A DNA stretch of 64,000 nt from Bradyrhizobium zhanjiangense (GCF_004114935.1 NZ_CP022221.1:496001-560000), one strand, 5' to 3'. Shown: positions 27,497 to 37,740, counted from the stretch's first letter. The notes: generated from the letters alone by a model not told the origin. A program made the numbers and translations.

Positions 27497-29635
27497 TCAT
27501 TCGGCGGCGCCATCTCGCACACGTCGCAGCCGTGCGGCCCGGTGCAGAACGCGCGACAGCTCTTCGATCGAATACGGCTTCTGCACGAGATCGAAGCCGG
27601 CAGCGCCATCCTGCGACAGGGCCTGGCTGTAGCCCGTGGTCAGCACCACCGGCACGCCGATGCCGCGGTCGCGGACCGCCTGCGCCAGATCGAGCCCGGT
27701 CATCCCGGGCATTACCACGTCCGAGAACACGACGTCGAAACGATTGGCGTCCAAGATGAGCTCAGCAAGTGCATCGGTCGCATTGTCGACCAGCGTGATG
27801 CTGTAGCCGAGCTCGGTGAGGCCGTCGGCGGCAAAATTGGCGAGCTCGATGTTGTCCTCGACCACCAGCACCGACATGCCGCTGCCGGCCACCGCCGGCG
27901 CCGTGTTCGGCGCCAGCCGCTGCGACCGCAGGTCCGGCGGCACGCGCGGCAGATAGAGCGAGAAGGTGCTGCCTTGCCCCACCTCGCTCGTGACCGTCAC
28001 CTCGCCGCCGGATTGCCGAGCGAAACCGAACACCTGGGACAGGCCGAGACCGGTGCCGTGGCCGACTTGCTTGGTGGTGAAGAACGGCTCGAAGATGCGC
28101 CCGAGTCGCGCCGCGGGAATGCCGATCCCGGTATCGCGGACAGTGACGCGGACGAATCCGTGGTTGCCGGAGACCGGGGCCGGCGTGTCTGGAATGGTCG
28201 TCGCGGCCTCGACCTCGAAGATGATCCTGCCCTTGCCCTGCATCGCATCGCGCGCGTTGGTCGCCATGTTGATCAGTGCGGTCTCGAACTGGCCGGCATC
28301 GGCATTGACGAGACAGGGCTCGGCCGGCAGCCGTGTGACGATCTCGATGGCGGGCCCGAGCAGCGTTGCCAGCATGTCGTGCAGCGACTGCATGCGCTGT
28401 CCGACGTCGAACACCTCTGGCTTCAGGGTCTGGCGCCGCGCAAAGGCGAGCAGCTGCGAGGTCAGCTTGGCGGCGCGTGCGACTGCGTCCGCGATGGCCG
28501 TGATGTAGCGCTGCCGCCGCTCCTCCGTCAGTTGCGGGCGATTCAGCAGGTCGACCGAGGCGCGGATCACCGTCAGCAGATTGTTGAAGTCGTGCGCGAC
28601 GCCGCCGGTGAGCTGCCCGAGCGCCTCCAGGCGCTGGCTGTGCTTGAGCGCGTCCTCGGCTTCGCGCCGCGCTGCGGCCTCGGCCTGAAGATGCTGGGTG
28701 CGGCGGAATGCGAAGGCGAGCAGCAGGAACAGCAGCGCGGTGGCGGGAATGCCGAACACCAGATGCTGGCCCATGGTGGCGAACCAGCGTGCCCGGATCG
28801 CCGAGGTTTCGAGCCCGGCGCTGACATAGATCGGATATTCGGCGATGCGCCGGTAGCCAATGCGGCGCTCGATCCCGTCCGATGGCCAGGCGATGGTCAT
28901 CAGGCCACGCTCGGGCTGGCCGGCAATCTGCTGGCCAACCGGGCCGCCCGGGTCGAGCCGCAGGTCGTGGTTGAGCCGTGGGAAATGCGCGAGCACGGCG
29001 CCGTCGGCACGTCCCATTGCGAAGAAGCTGCCGGGATCGGAGCCGATCCTGGCATAGAAGCTTTCGAAATATTCCGGCAGGACGGAGGCCTGGATCACAC
29101 CGATGAAGTTGCCGTCGTCGGAATCGCGGCGGCGACTGACGCTGAAGAAGCGCGCGCCCTGATAGGGCGGGCGTGGCGTCAGCGGCATGCCGATGAACGT
29201 GCCGATGCTCTGGTCGATGTGGGAATAGAAGTAGTCGCGGTCCGTAAAGCTCAGCGCTGGTGGCGGCGAGGCGAGGCTGTTGACCAGCGCTTTTCCGTCC
29301 GCATCGAAGATCCAGGCCGATTTGAGCTGCGGCAGCGAATCGGTCAGCCGCTTCAGGCGACGGTGCAAAGCCGGCTCGCGCGCGCGGATGGTATCGTCAG
29401 AAAGGTTTCGCACGACCTCGTTGAGCTCGGCAAGGCTGCGGTCGATGGTCTCGAACACCTTCAGCGCATGCTCATACGCGACGTCGAGGGTGCGCTCGAT
29501 CTCGCGGTCGGCGATGTCATTCGTCGATGTGTAGGAGATCGTGGCCGCAATGACGAATAGCGCAACCGGCAGCGCCAGGGATGCCGCCATCATCCACTGC
29601 AACAGCCTCAGCGAGTTGCGTTGCGCCCTCTGCAC
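27497..29635 (-). CDS. Hybrid sensor histidine kinase/response regulator with periplasmic Cache-type sensor
   Basis: The 712 residues show a transmembrane segment at about 15-36, a periplasmic region to about 290 with a Cache/PDC-like fold (FTDRDYFYSHI and the SVSRRRDSDDG strand), a second transmembrane segment at about 293-310, the phosphoacceptor region with H348 (GGVAHDFNNLL), an ATPase domain (DTGIGIP, GTGLGLS) and a C-terminal receiver whose phosphoacceptor is D639 (SDVVMPGM). It should sense an extracellular small molecule. It is an orphan: no cognate response regulator with an output domain lies next to it. Confidence 0.92.
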   Translation of the reverse strand: MQRAQRNSLRLLQWMMAASLALPVALFVIAATISYTSTNDIADREIERTLDVAYEHALKVFETIDRSLAELNEVVRNLSDDTIRAREPALHRRLKRLTDSLPQLKSAWIFDADGKALVNSLASPPPALSFTDRDYFYSHIDQSIGTFIGMPLTPRPPYQGARFFSVSRRRDSDDGNFIGVIQASVLPEYFESFYARIGSDPGSFFAMGRADGAVLAHFPRLNHDLRLDPGGPVGQQIAGQPERGLMTIAWPSDGIERRIGYRRIAEYPIYVSAGLETSAIRARWFATMGQHLVFGIPATALLFLLLAFAFRRTQHLQAEAAARREAEDALKHSQRLEALGQLTGGVAHDFNNLLTVIRASVDLLNRPQLTEERRQRYITAIADAVARAAKLTSQLLAFARRQTLKPEVFDVGQRMQSLHDMLATLLGPAIEIVTRLPAEPCLVNADAGQFETALINMATNARDAMQGKGRIIFEVEAATTIPDTPAPVSGNHGFVRVTVRDTGIGIPAARLGRIFEPFFTTKQVGHGTGLGLSQVFGFARQSGGEVTVTSEVGQGSTFSLYLPRVPPDLRSQRLAPNTAPAVAGSGMSVLVVEDNIELANFAADGLTELGYSITLVDNATDALAELILDANRFDVVFSDVVMPGMTGLDLAQAVRDRGIGVPVVLTTGYSQALSQDGAAGFDLVQKPYSIEELSRVLHRAARLRRVRDGAAE

Positions 29636-29782
29636 AGTCGCTCCGGTCCCTGGCGCGAGCTTAACTGAATCTCGCGCAGGGAAGGAAGCAGCTTATGCGA
29701 AAACCGCTGGTTGTGGACCTAAAACTTGCGCGCGCAGCGGGTTGGAGAAAATTCTGCTCAAATTGACTGCGATCGCAGAATA

Positions 29783-29812
29783 CCCCGGCCGGCCCGGCCG
29801 GGGCGGGAACAT
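29783..29812 (-). terminator. Possible terminator hairpin after sdhB
   Basis: CCCCGGCCGG and CCGGCCGGGG form an inverted repeat just after the sdhB stop codon. On the minus strand only a weak TATTCT follows, so termination may be rho-dependent or this hairpin may only protect the RNA. Confidence 0.35.
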
Positions 29813-29817
29813 TCGTC

Positions 29818-30600
29818 TCAGATCTGGCGCTCGACCATCTTGAGCTTGAGTTCGGCGATGGCTTCGGCCGGGTTGAGGCCCTTCGGGCAGGCCTTGGCGC
29901 AGTTCATGATGGTGTGGCAGCGGTAGAGGCGGAAGGGGTCCTCGAGATCGTCGAGCCGTTCGCCAGTCGCTTCATCCCGCGAATCGGACACCCAGCGGTT
30001 GGCCTGCAGCAGCGCGGCGGGGCCGAGATAGCGCTCGCTGTTCCACCAATAGCTCGGGCAGGAGGTCGAGCAGCAGGCACACAGGATGCATTCGTAGAGG
30101 CCGTCGAGCTTTTCGCGGTCCTCGTGGCTCTGGCGCCATTCCTTCTGCGGCGTCGGCGAGGTCGTCTTCAGCCACGGCTCGACCGAGGCGTACTGCGCGT
30201 AGAAATTGGTGAGATCGGGGACGAGGTCCTTCACGACGGGCTGATGCGGCAGCGGATTGATCTTCACCGCGCCGTCCTTCACGTCGTGCATCGAGCGGGT
30301 GCAGGCAAGCGTGTTCTGGCCATCGATGTTCATGGCGCAGGAGCCGCAGACGCCTTCGCGGCAGGAGCGGCGGAAGGTCAGCGACGGGTCGATGTGGTTC
30401 TTGATCCAGATCAGGCCGTCCAGCACCATCGGACCGCAATCATTGGTGTCGACGTAATAGGTGTCGACGCTCGGATTCTTGCCGTCGTCCGGATTCCAGC
30501 GATAGACCTTGAACTCGCGGAGCTCGGTCGCGCCCGCAGGCTTCGGCCAGGTCTTGCCGCCGCTGATCTTGGAGTTCTTCGGAAGTGCGAATTCAACCAT
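29818..30600 (-). CDS. sdhB: Succinate dehydrogenase iron-sulfur subunit
   Basis: At 260 residues this fits SdhB. The [2Fe-2S] ligands are C80, C85, C88 and C100 (CREGVCGSC); the [4Fe-4S] and [3Fe-4S] ligands are in [12 protein letters not shown] and [17 protein letters not shown]. It passes electrons from SdhA to the membrane quinone site in complex II, linking the TCA cycle with respiration. It is the last gene of sdhCDAB. Confidence 0.97.
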   Translation of the reverse strand: MVEFALPKNSKISGGKTWPKPAGATELREFKVYRWNPDDGKNPSVDTYYVDTNDCGPMVLDGLIWIKNHIDPSLTFRRSCREGVCGSCAMNIDGQNTLACTRSMHDVKDGAVKINPLPHQPVVKDLVPDLTNFYAQYASVEPWLKTTSPTPQKEWRQSHEDREKLDGLYECILCACCSTSCPSYWWNSERYLGPAALLQANRWVSDSRDEATGERLDDLEDPFRLYRCHTIMNCAKACPKGLNPAEAIAELKLKMVERQI

Positions 30601-30624
30601 TTCGATAGGGCCTTCGCTGTTCGA

Positions 30625-32460
30625 TCAATACACCCGCGCCTTCGGCGGAATGTACTGCACGTCGTTGGTCATGGTGTAGTCGTGAACCGGGCGGTAGTCG
30701 ATCTTGACCTTGCCGGAATCGTCCAGCCAGGCCAGCGTGTGCTTCATCCAGTTCTTGTCGTCGCGCTCGGAGAAATCCTCGCGCGCATGGGCGCCGCGGC
30801 TCTCGGTGCGGTTGGCGGCCGAGTTCATCGTCACCACCGCCTGCGAGATCAGATTGTCGAATTCGAGCGTCTCGACGAGATCCGAATTCCACACCAGCGA
30901 GCGGTCGGACACCGCGATGTCGGTGATGCCGCTGTGGACCTTCGCGATCAGGTTCTGACCTTCGCTCAAAACCTCACCGGTGCGGAACACCGCGCAGTTG
31001 TTCTGCATCACGTGCTGCATGCCCTCGCGCAGCTTCGCCGTCGGCGTGCCGCCGGAAGCGTAGCGGTAATGGTCGAGGCGGCCGAGCGCCATCTCGGCCG
31101 AGTTCGCCGGCAGCTCCGGCTGCTCGGCGTTGGGCGTCAGCTTCTCGGCGCAGCGCAGCGCCGCAGCGCGGCCGAACACCACGAGGTCGATCAGCGAGTT
31201 GGAGCCAAGGCGGTTGGCGCCGTGCACGGAAACGCAGGCGGCTTCGCCGAGCGCCATCAGGCCGGGGACCACAGCATTGTCGTCGCCGTCCTTCTTGGTC
31301 AGCACTTCGCCGTGATAATTGGTGGGAATGCCGCCCATGTTGTAGTGCGTGGTCGGCACGATCGGAATCGGCTCCCGCGTCACGTCGACATTGGCGAAGA
31401 TCTTTGCGGATTCGGAGATACCGGGCAGCCGCTCGGCCAGCACCGCGGGATCGAGGTGGTCGAGATGCAGGAAGATGTGGTCCTTCTTCTTGCCGACGCC
31501 GCGGCCCTCGCGGATCTCGATCGTCATCGCGCGCGAGACGACGTCGCGCGAGGCGAGATCCTTCGCCGACGGCGCATAGCGCTCCATGAAGCGCTCGCCC
31601 TCGGAGTTGACGAGATAGCCGCCTTCGCCGCGCGCGCCCTCGGTGACCAGGCAGCCCGCGCCATAGATGCCGGTCGGGTGGAATTGGACGAATTCCATGT
31701 CCTGCAGTGGCAGGCCGGCGCGAAGCACCATGCCGCCGCCGTCGCCGGTGCATGTGTGCGCCGAGGTGCAGGAGGCATAGGCGCGGCCATAGCCGCCGGT
31801 GGCCAGGATCGTGGTCTGGGCGCGGAAGCGATGCAGCGTGCCGTCGTCGAGCTTGAGCGCAATCACGCCGCGGCAGGCGCCCTGGTCGTCCATGATCAGG
31901 TCGATGGCGAAGAACTCGATGAAGAACTCGGCCGCGTGGCGCAGCGACTGGCCGTACATCGTGTGCAGCATCGCGTGACCGGTACGGTCGGCGGCCGCGC
32001 AGGTGCGCTGCGCCTGACCCTTGCCGAAGTCCATGGTCATGCCGCCGAACGGGCGCTGATAGATCTTGCCGTCCTCGGTGCGCGAGAACGGCACGCCCCA
32101 ATGCTCGAGCTCATAGACGGCTTCCGGCGCGTTCCGCACCATGTATTCGATCGCGTCCTGGTCGCCGAGCCAGTCCGACCCCTTCACGGTGTCGTACATG
32201 TGCCAGCGCCAGTCGTCCCGGTGCATGTTGCCGAGCGCGGCCGAGATGCCGCCCTGCGCTGCAACCGTATGCGAGCGGGTCGGGAACACTTTTGTGATGC
32301 AGGCGGTGCGCAGGCCCGCTTCGCTGCAGCCGACCACGGCGCGCAGGCCCGCGCCGCCGGCGCCGACCACGACGACGTCATAGGTGTGGTCTTCGATCGG
32401 ATAGGCTTTGCCGTTGGTGGCGGGAGCGCCGTTGCCCGAGCCATTCGTTGTGGTGGCCAT
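30625..32460 (-). CDS. sdhA: Succinate dehydrogenase flavoprotein subunit
   Basis: The 611 residues contain the FAD-binding [12 protein letters not shown], the histidine for covalent FAD in [16 protein letters not shown], and the active-site RLGSNSL segment. It oxidises succinate to fumarate. A Gly/Asn/Thr-rich N-terminal stretch of about 18 residues precedes the conserved part. It starts three bases after the sdhD stop and 24 bases before sdhB, so the operon is tightly packed. Confidence 0.98.
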   Translation of the reverse strand: MATTTNGSGNGAPATNGKAYPIEDHTYDVVVVGAGGAGLRAVVGCSEAGLRTACITKVFPTRSHTVAAQGGISAALGNMHRDDWRWHMYDTVKGSDWLGDQDAIEYMVRNAPEAVYELEHWGVPFSRTEDGKIYQRPFGGMTMDFGKGQAQRTCAAADRTGHAMLHTMYGQSLRHAAEFFIEFFAIDLIMDDQGACRGVIALKLDDGTLHRFRAQTTILATGGYGRAYASCTSAHTCTGDGGGMVLRAGLPLQDMEFVQFHPTGIYGAGCLVTEGARGEGGYLVNSEGERFMERYAPSAKDLASRDVVSRAMTIEIREGRGVGKKKDHIFLHLDHLDPAVLAERLPGISESAKIFANVDVTREPIPIVPTTHYNMGGIPTNYHGEVLTKKDGDDNAVVPGLMALGEAACVSVHGANRLGSNSLIDLVVFGRAAALRCAEKLTPNAEQPELPANSAEMALGRLDHYRYASGGTPTAKLREGMQHVMQNNCAVFRTGEVLSEGQNLIAKVHSGITDIAVSDRSLVWNSDLVETLEFDNLISQAVVTMNSAANRTESRGAHAREDFSERDDKNWMKHTLAWLDDSGKVKIDYRPVHDYTMTNDVQYIPPKARVY

Positions 32461-32463
32461 GGG

Positions 32464-32868
32464 TTACACTCCGGATGACAGTTTCAGGATCGCGTAGGTC
32501 GAGGCGAGCGCCACGGCGACCGAGAAGAAGTTGTTGAGCATGATGGAGATGAGCTTCAGCTTCTCGTTATGGACGTAGTCCTCAATCACCACCTGCATGC
32601 CGATTTTCATGTGCCATGCGCTGGCGAAGATGAAGAGGAGCAGGATCACCGCGACGGGAATGGAGCTGAGAATCTGCGCAGCGCCGATCTGGTTGCGGCC
32701 GAGCAGCATCATGATGATCACCAGCACCGGGATCATCAGCAGCGTCATGGCGACGCCGGTGATGCGCTGGCGCCAGAAATCGGACGTGCCCGAATGCGCG
32801 GCGCCGAGATTGCGGACGCGGCCAAGCGGGGTGCGCATGCTGCGCTTCGGCGTATCGGTTGCGCTCAT
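32464..32868 (-). CDS. sdhD: Succinate dehydrogenase hydrophobic membrane anchor subunit
   Basis: This 134-residue protein has three transmembrane helices and the heme-ligand His region AWHMKIGMQVVIEDYVH. Together with SdhC it forms the cytochrome b and quinone site of complex II. It overlaps the sdhC stop by four bases. Confidence 0.93.
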   Translation of the reverse strand: MSATDTPKRSMRTPLGRVRNLGAAHSGTSDFWRQRITGVAMTLLMIPVLVIIMMLLGRNQIGAAQILSSIPVAVILLLFIFASAWHMKIGMQVVIEDYVHNEKLKLISIMLNNFFSVAVALASTYAILKLSSGV

Positions 32869-33263
32869 CGTCCACCTCCGATCGCATAGGCGATGATCCA
32901 GATCAGCACTGTCAGCGCGATGCCCCCGATCAGGGCGCCCCAGGTCAGCGCTTCCCGCTCATTGGCCTTGAAGCCGTAGCCGAGATCCCAGACGAAATGC
33001 CGGATGCCGCTGAGCATATGATGCATCAGCGCCCAGGTGTAGCCGAACACGATCAGCCGTCCGATGATGCTGCCGGCGAAGGCCTGGACGTGCGCGTAGG
33101 CGGCGGGGCCGGAGGCCGCCGCGATCAGCCACCAGACCAGCAGCAGGGTTCCGACATAGAGGGCGATACCGGTGGCGCGGTGGATGATGGACAGCGCCAT
33201 CGTCAACGTCCAACGGTACACTTGCATGTGTGGTGAGAGCGGTCGTTCGATCCGTGCGGTCAT
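32865..33263 (-). CDS. sdhC: Succinate dehydrogenase cytochrome b556 subunit
   Basis: The ATG at 33263 gives 132 residues starting MTARIERPLSPHMQVY, the family's normal N terminus, then SIIHRATG and HHMLSGIRHFVWD (heme ligand region) in a three-helix protein. It is the first gene of the operon. A TTG 27 bases upstream extends the frame but adds no conserved sequence. The 507 bases upstream hold its promoter region. Confidence 0.93.
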   Translation of the reverse strand: MTARIERPLSPHMQVYRWTLTMALSIIHRATGIALYVGTLLLVWWLIAAASGPAAYAHVQAFAGSIIGRLIVFGYTWALMHHMLSGIRHFVWDLGYGFKANEREALTWGALIGGIALTVLIWIIAYAIGGGR

Positions 33264-33770
33264 GGGCTTTGATGTTGTATTGCGGCCCAACAGAAGGGCG
33301 CGCGGGGATCGGAAAGGTGGGCTCTATTTACGGAGTCGATTTCGCTGGCGCAATCACCAAATCGCCATAAATCGAACGACGGTTCAGCTCTAGAGCGTTG
33401 ATGAAACAAGGCCAATCAGTGGCTTGGTATACCAGAGCGTCGGTCCGCCAACCAAGTAAAGAATAATTATTCATTTCTTCTGAAGGGGGTGACGTGCGTT
33501 GAAATTGCTATTGGAACGCCTCTAAACGGACCGTCCCGTCCAAATCGGCCAGAGGTGGGTCCAGTCGTGGCGCAAACTCGTGCGACCACGCGAACGGTCC
33601 TTCCCATTCCGCTTCCGTTCGACCCCTTGGATATGCGCACCCTGCATTCCACCCCAGCCGGGAGGTTCGGTGTGTCGACCGCGAGAATCAGATCGCCTAA
33701 TGCTCCCTACGTGGCGTTCCGAAGCGACATCTCGGAGCCGCAGCGACCAGTCGCCGGGGGCAGGTCACAG
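33264..33770. other. Intergenic gap of 507 bases between sdhC and the TSUP gene
   Basis: No gene is supported. A GTG-started frame on the plus strand reads through 33489-33770 into the TSUP gene but its composition is not protein-like. AT content rises at about 33350-33480, as expected for divergent promoters. Confidence 0.55.
33325..33353 (-). promoter_or_regulatory. Candidate promoter of the sdhCDAB operon
   Basis: Read on the minus strand, TTGCGC (complement of 33348-33353) is followed after 17 bases by TAAATA (complement of 33325-33330), a vegetative-sigma-like spacing about 62 bases upstream of the sdhC ATG. It was found by eye and is untested. Confidence 0.35.
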
Positions 33771-34631
33771 GTGATTGCAGGGCTGGACATCAAGGAGATC
33801 GTGGAGCTTGCGCTGTTGCTGATCGCAACCGGCGCACTCTCGGGATTTTTGGCCGGGGTGTTCGGCATCGGCGGCGGCGCGATTCTCGTGCCCGTGTTCT
33901 ACGAATGCTTTCGCATCGCCGGCGTGCCGCTGGAGGTGCGCATGCCGCTCTGCGTCGGCACCTCGCTCGCGGTGATCATCCCAACCTCGATCCGTTCATT
34001 CCAGGCGCACTACAAACGCGGCGCCGTCGACATGGCGATCCTGCGCGTGTGGTGGCTGCCGATCGTGCTCGGCGTCATCGCCGGCAGCGTGGTCGCGCGC
34101 TACGCGCCGGAACGGCTGTTCAAGATCGTGTTCGTCGCCGTCGCCTGGTCAGCCGCGGTCCGGCTCATCTTCGCACGCGAGACCTGGAAGCTCGGCGATG
34201 ATCTGCCGAAGGGCCCAATGATGCGCGTCTACGGCTTCGTGGTCGGCATTCTCTCGACGCTGATGGGCATCGGCGGCGGCCTGTTCTCCAACCTGCTGAT
34301 GACCTTCTACAGCCGTCCCATCCATCAGGCGGTCGCGACCTCGTCGGCGCTCGCGGTGCTGATCTCGATCCCCGGCGCGCTCGGCTACATCTATGCGGGC
34401 TGGCCCGCGGCGGCGAGCTATCCGGCCGTCGCAGCGCTGCAGATTCCGTTCGCGCTCGGCTACGTCTCGCTGATCGGCGCCGTGCTGGTCATGCCGATGA
34501 GTCTCGTCACCGCGCCGCTAGGCGTGAAGGCCGCGCATGCGATGTCGAAGCGGACGCTGGAAGCTGCGTTCGGGTGCTATCTGTTGATCGTCGGCAGCCG
34601 GTTTGTGCTGAGCCTGGTGGGCGGACAATAG
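33771..34631 (+). CDS. TSUP/TauE family membrane permease
   Basis: The GTG at 33771 gives 286 residues with about eight transmembrane helices and two copies of the family's GIGGG motif: GVFGIGGGAILVPVF near residue 30 and GIGGGLFSNLL near 170. TSUP proteins move sulfur-containing anions (sulfite, sulfoacetate, thiosulfate) or other organic anions by unknown coupling; no sulfur genes are adjacent. The GTG is chosen because upstream in-frame starts add a low-complexity stretch. Start confidence is moderate. Confidence 0.78.
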   Translation: MIAGLDIKEIVELALLLIATGALSGFLAGVFGIGGGAILVPVFYECFRIAGVPLEVRMPLCVGTSLAVIIPTSIRSFQAHYKRGAVDMAILRVWWLPIVLGVIAGSVVARYAPERLFKIVFVAVAWSAAVRLIFARETWKLGDDLPKGPMMRVYGFVVGILSTLMGIGGGLFSNLLMTFYSRPIHQAVATSSALAVLISIPGALGYIYAGWPAAASYPAVAALQIPFALGYVSLIGAVLVMPMSLVTAPLGVKAAHAMSKRTLEAAFGCYLLIVGSRFVLSLVGGQ

Positions 34632-34644
34632 CCGCCACACCCTC

Positions 34645-34731
34645 CGTCATTGCGAGCGCAGCGAAGCAATCCAGAATCTTTCCGCGGCGGCAGTCTGGAT
34701 TGCTTCGTCGCAAGAGCTCCTCGCAATGACG
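34645..34731. repeat. Palindromic repeat family A, copy 4
   Basis: CGTCATTGCGAGCGCAGC ... GAGCTCCTCGCAATGACG, between the convergent TSUP gene and the hypothetical protein gene. Confidence 0.9.
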
Positions 34732-34811
34732 TTGTTGAAAGAGCGCGCGATCCCAGTCCCATCGCAGCACTGGACAGCGAACGGGGAGCGTCGATCGGGT
34801 CTAATCAGCGA

Positions 34812-35309
34812 TTAGTCCTTCAATCGCACTTCGCTGTGGAACCATGATCGGAGATCGCCGATGCCTTCGATGCGATCGGAATCTGAAAGCAGTCTTAGTC
34901 GCGCAGCAATCATTTCGCCTTCGATTGGCAATCCCAGCTCTTTACAGCGGTCCATCACAAGCGTGACCATCATGGCGGTCTTCCGCCACGTCGGCTTCAT
35001 GACCGAGAAAATGACCTCATCGACTTGCTGCTCGGTCACCGACGGCGGCAGGCGCACCTCATCCCATGTGAGCTCGCAGGTATATACGAGGGGTTCTCGA
35101 TCGGACTTCGGAGGCTCCAGATCCGGATACTGATCGTAGATCGGCTGAAGCAACTCATCCTCCAAAGCAGCAACGACTTCGTCCAGCCAGTCCTCGAGCT
35201 CAATCCGCTCAGCCTTGCCAAGCGCTGCGATGGCCATTCGGGCCTGGTCGAGGGCCCTGTAAGCATCAAGAAGATGATCGTTGATCCGGACAGCCTGCTC
35301 GCGGTTCAT
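34812..35309 (-). CDS. Hypothetical soluble protein, unrecognised family
   Basis: The ATG at 35309, with GGGGAG five bases before it, gives 165 residues, mostly alpha-helical by composition, rich in Glu, Asp and Leu, with no signal peptide or membrane segment. I do not recognise the family. Its codons are visibly less GC-rich than the neighbours (for example many AT-ending codons), which may mean later acquisition. It lies 32 bases upstream of the matB stop, on the same strand but not obviously an operon partner. Confidence 0.7.
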   Translation of the reverse strand: MNREQAVRINDHLLDAYRALDQARMAIAALGKAERIELEDWLDEVVAALEDELLQPIYDQYPDLEPPKSDREPLVYTCELTWDEVRLPPSVTEQQVDEVIFSVMKPTWRKTAMMVTLVMDRCKELGLPIEGEMIAARLRLLSDSDRIEGIGDLRSWFHSEVRLKD

Positions 35310-35341
35310 ACGTCTCCCCACCCCCGGAGCGATTGCGCCCC

Positions 35342-36871
35342 TCACTTCTTCGCGTAAATATCCTTGTAGGTCTCGCGAAGCACGTTCTTCTGCACCTTGC
35401 CCATCGTATTGCGCGGCAGCTCGTCGACGACGAACACGCGCTTGGGCATCTTGAATTTCGCAAGGCGCCCCTCCAGGCCCTTCAGCACGGCCGGTTCATC
35501 GATGCTCGCGCCGGGCTGGCGCACGAGAACCGCCGTGACGCCCTCGCCGAAATCGGCATGCGGCACCCCGATCACGGCGGACTCGACCACGCCCAGCATG
35601 GCGTCGATCTCGCTCTCGATTTCCTTCGGGTACACGTTGAAGCCGCCGGAGATCACGAGATCCTTGCCGCGGCCGAGGATGTGGACGTAGCCCTTGTCGT
35701 CGATCTTGCCGAGGTCGCCGGTGATGAAGAAGCCGTCGGGCCGGAACTCGGCCTTGGTCTTCTCCGGCATGCGCCAGTAGCCCTTGAACACGTTCGGGCC
35801 CTTGACCTCGATCATGCCGATCTCCTCGCGCGGCAGCTCTTTCCCTGTCTCGGGATCGGTGACGCGCACCGAGACGCCCGGCAGCGGGAAACCGACCGCG
35901 CCGGGCACGCGCTCGCCGTCATAGGGATTCGACGTGTTCATGTTGGTTTCGGTCATGCCGTAGCGCTCGAGCACGGCATGTCCCGTGCGCGCCGACCATT
36001 CGCGATGGGTGTCGGCGAGCAGCGGCGCCGAGCCCGAGATGAACAGCCGCATGTGCTTCGTGGTCTCATGCGACAGCGCGGGGTTCTGCAGCAGGCGGGT
36101 GTAGAAGGTCGGCACCCCCATCAGCACCGTCGCGCGCGACATCAGCTTGATGATGAGGTCAGGATCGAGCTTCGGCAGGAAGATCATCGAAGCGCGGGCG
36201 AACAGCGTCACGTTGGTCGCCACGAACAGGCCGTGCGTGTGATAGATCGGCAGCGCGTGGATCAGGACGTCCTTGTCGGTGAAGCGCCAATAGTCGACGA
36301 GCGAGAGCGAGTTGGACGCCAGATTGTCATGCGTCAGCATCGCGCCCTTGGAGCGGCCGGTGGTGCCCGAGGTGTAGAGGATCGCGGCGAGATCATCGTT
36401 TTCGCGCGCCACCGTCGTGAACTCGCGGCTCGCTCTGTCGGCGGCCTCCGTCAGCGAGCCCTTGCCGTCAGCCCCGAGCGTCTCGACCTTGGCCTTCACC
36501 TTGGCGGCGATCGGCGCAAGCCCTTCCGCCTTGGAGGGATCGCAGACCACCAGCGACGGTTCGGCATCGCCGATGAAGTAGTCGAGCTCGTTCAGCGTGT
36601 AGGCGGTATTGAGCGGCAGGTAGACTGCGCCGGCGCGCACCGTGCCGAGATACAGCACGATATTGGCGACGGATTTTTCAACCTGCACCGCGACGCGGTC
36701 GCCCGGCTTCACGCCGCGGGCGACCAGCACGTTCGCCATTTGCCCGGCGCGCGCGATCAGATCGCCATAGCTGATACGGGTGCCGTCATGCGTTTCGATT
36801 GCGAGGCGTTTGGGATCGTCCAGGCCGTCGAACAGGCGGGAAAACAGATTGGCGTTGGCAGCTTGGTTCAT
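35342..36871 (-). CDS. matB: Malonyl-CoA synthetase
   Basis: The 509 residues match rhizobial MatB in length and, as I recall it, nearly position for position with Rhodopseudomonas palustris MatB. The AMP-binding loop is YTSGTTGRSKG (166-176); ERYGMTETNM, DGFFITGDLGK, GRGKDLVISGGFN and the C-terminal MGKVQKN with the catalytic Lys follow. It ligates malonate to CoA with ATP in the cytosol. The usual partner malonyl-CoA decarboxylase (matA) and malonate carrier are not in the window. It diverges from an SDR gene. Confidence 0.93.
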   Translation of the reverse strand: MNQAANANLFSRLFDGLDDPKRLAIETHDGTRISYGDLIARAGQMANVLVARGVKPGDRVAVQVEKSVANIVLYLGTVRAGAVYLPLNTAYTLNELDYFIGDAEPSLVVCDPSKAEGLAPIAAKVKAKVETLGADGKGSLTEAADRASREFTTVARENDDLAAILYTSGTTGRSKGAMLTHDNLASNSLSLVDYWRFTDKDVLIHALPIYHTHGLFVATNVTLFARASMIFLPKLDPDLIIKLMSRATVLMGVPTFYTRLLQNPALSHETTKHMRLFISGSAPLLADTHREWSARTGHAVLERYGMTETNMNTSNPYDGERVPGAVGFPLPGVSVRVTDPETGKELPREEIGMIEVKGPNVFKGYWRMPEKTKAEFRPDGFFITGDLGKIDDKGYVHILGRGKDLVISGGFNVYPKEIESEIDAMLGVVESAVIGVPHADFGEGVTAVLVRQPGASIDEPAVLKGLEGRLAKFKMPKRVFVVDELPRNTMGKVQKNVLRETYKDIYAKK

Positions 36872-36957
36872 GCAACATTCCTCGCCGGCGAAGGCCGGTC
36901 AAAACCGAGGGCTGGATTAGCAAAAACCGCCCCGCAGAAGCAACGGAGACAGTTTGC

Positions 36958-37719
36958 ATGACCAAAAACGGGAAACGCGTGGCCTGGGTCACGGGCGGCG
37001 GCAGCGGGATCGGCGAGGCCGGCGCCGAGGCGTTAGCTGCCGACGGCTGGACGGTGGTGGTCTCGGGCCGGCGCCAGTCAGCCCTCGATGCGGTGGTTGC
37101 GAAGATCAATGGCGCAGGCGGGACGGCCGAGGCCATTGTGCTTGACGTGTCCAACGCCACTGAAGCCCAGAAGGCAGCCGATCGAATCGTCGCCAGGCAC
37201 GGCCGGATCGATCTGCTGGTGAACAATGCCGGCATCAATGTTCCCAAGCGCAGCTGGAAGGACATGGAACTGGAAGGCTGGGATAAGCTCGTCCAGGTCA
37301 ATCTCAACGGCGTGCTTTATTGCATGCGCGCGGTGCTGCCGACGATGCGCAAGCAGCAGGACGGCGCGATCATCAACGTCTCGTCCTGGGCCGGCCGCCA
37401 TGTCTCGAAGATGCCGGGCCCGGCCTATACCACGACCAAGCATGCGGTGCTGGCGCTGACCCATTCCTTCAACATGGACGAATGCGTCAACGGCCTGCGC
37501 GCCTGCTGCCTGATGCCGGGCGAGGTGGCAACGCCGATCCTGAAGCTGCGCCCGGTGGTGCCGAGCGAGGAGGAGCAGGCCAGGATGCTGCAATCCGAAG
37601 ATCTCGGCCGCACCATCGCGTTCATTGCGAGCATGCCGGCGCGCGTGTGCATCAACGAGGTGCTGATCAGCCCGACGCATAACCGCGGTTTTATTCAGAC
37701 GCCGCACAGCAGGGACTGA
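36958..37719 (+). CDS. Short-chain dehydrogenase/reductase (clavaldehyde-DH/NADP-type)
   Basis: The ATG at 36958, after CGGAGA, gives 253 residues with TGGGSGIGEA (NADP site), NNAGIN, the catalytic YxxxK as AYTTTK, and PGEVATPI after it. It is a classical SDR oxidoreductase; the substrate is unknown. It diverges from matB, so the two may share a control region of about 86 bases. The longer upstream frame overlaps matB and is rejected. Confidence 0.88.
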   Translation: MTKNGKRVAWVTGGGSGIGEAGAEALAADGWTVVVSGRRQSALDAVVAKINGAGGTAEAIVLDVSNATEAQKAADRIVARHGRIDLLVNNAGINVPKRSWKDMELEGWDKLVQVNLNGVLYCMRAVLPTMRKQQDGAIINVSSWAGRHVSKMPGPAYTTTKHAVLALTHSFNMDECVNGLRACCLMPGEVATPILKLRPVVPSEEEQARMLQSEDLGRTIAFIASMPARVCINEVLISPTHNRGFIQTPHSRD

Positions 37720-37740
37720 GGTGGGGCGCAGCCGCGAGTC

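Noticed and set aside
33489..33770. GTG-started N-terminal extension of the TSUP protein
   Set aside because: It adds 94 low-complexity residues without conserved sequence; the membrane core begins at the GTG at 33771.
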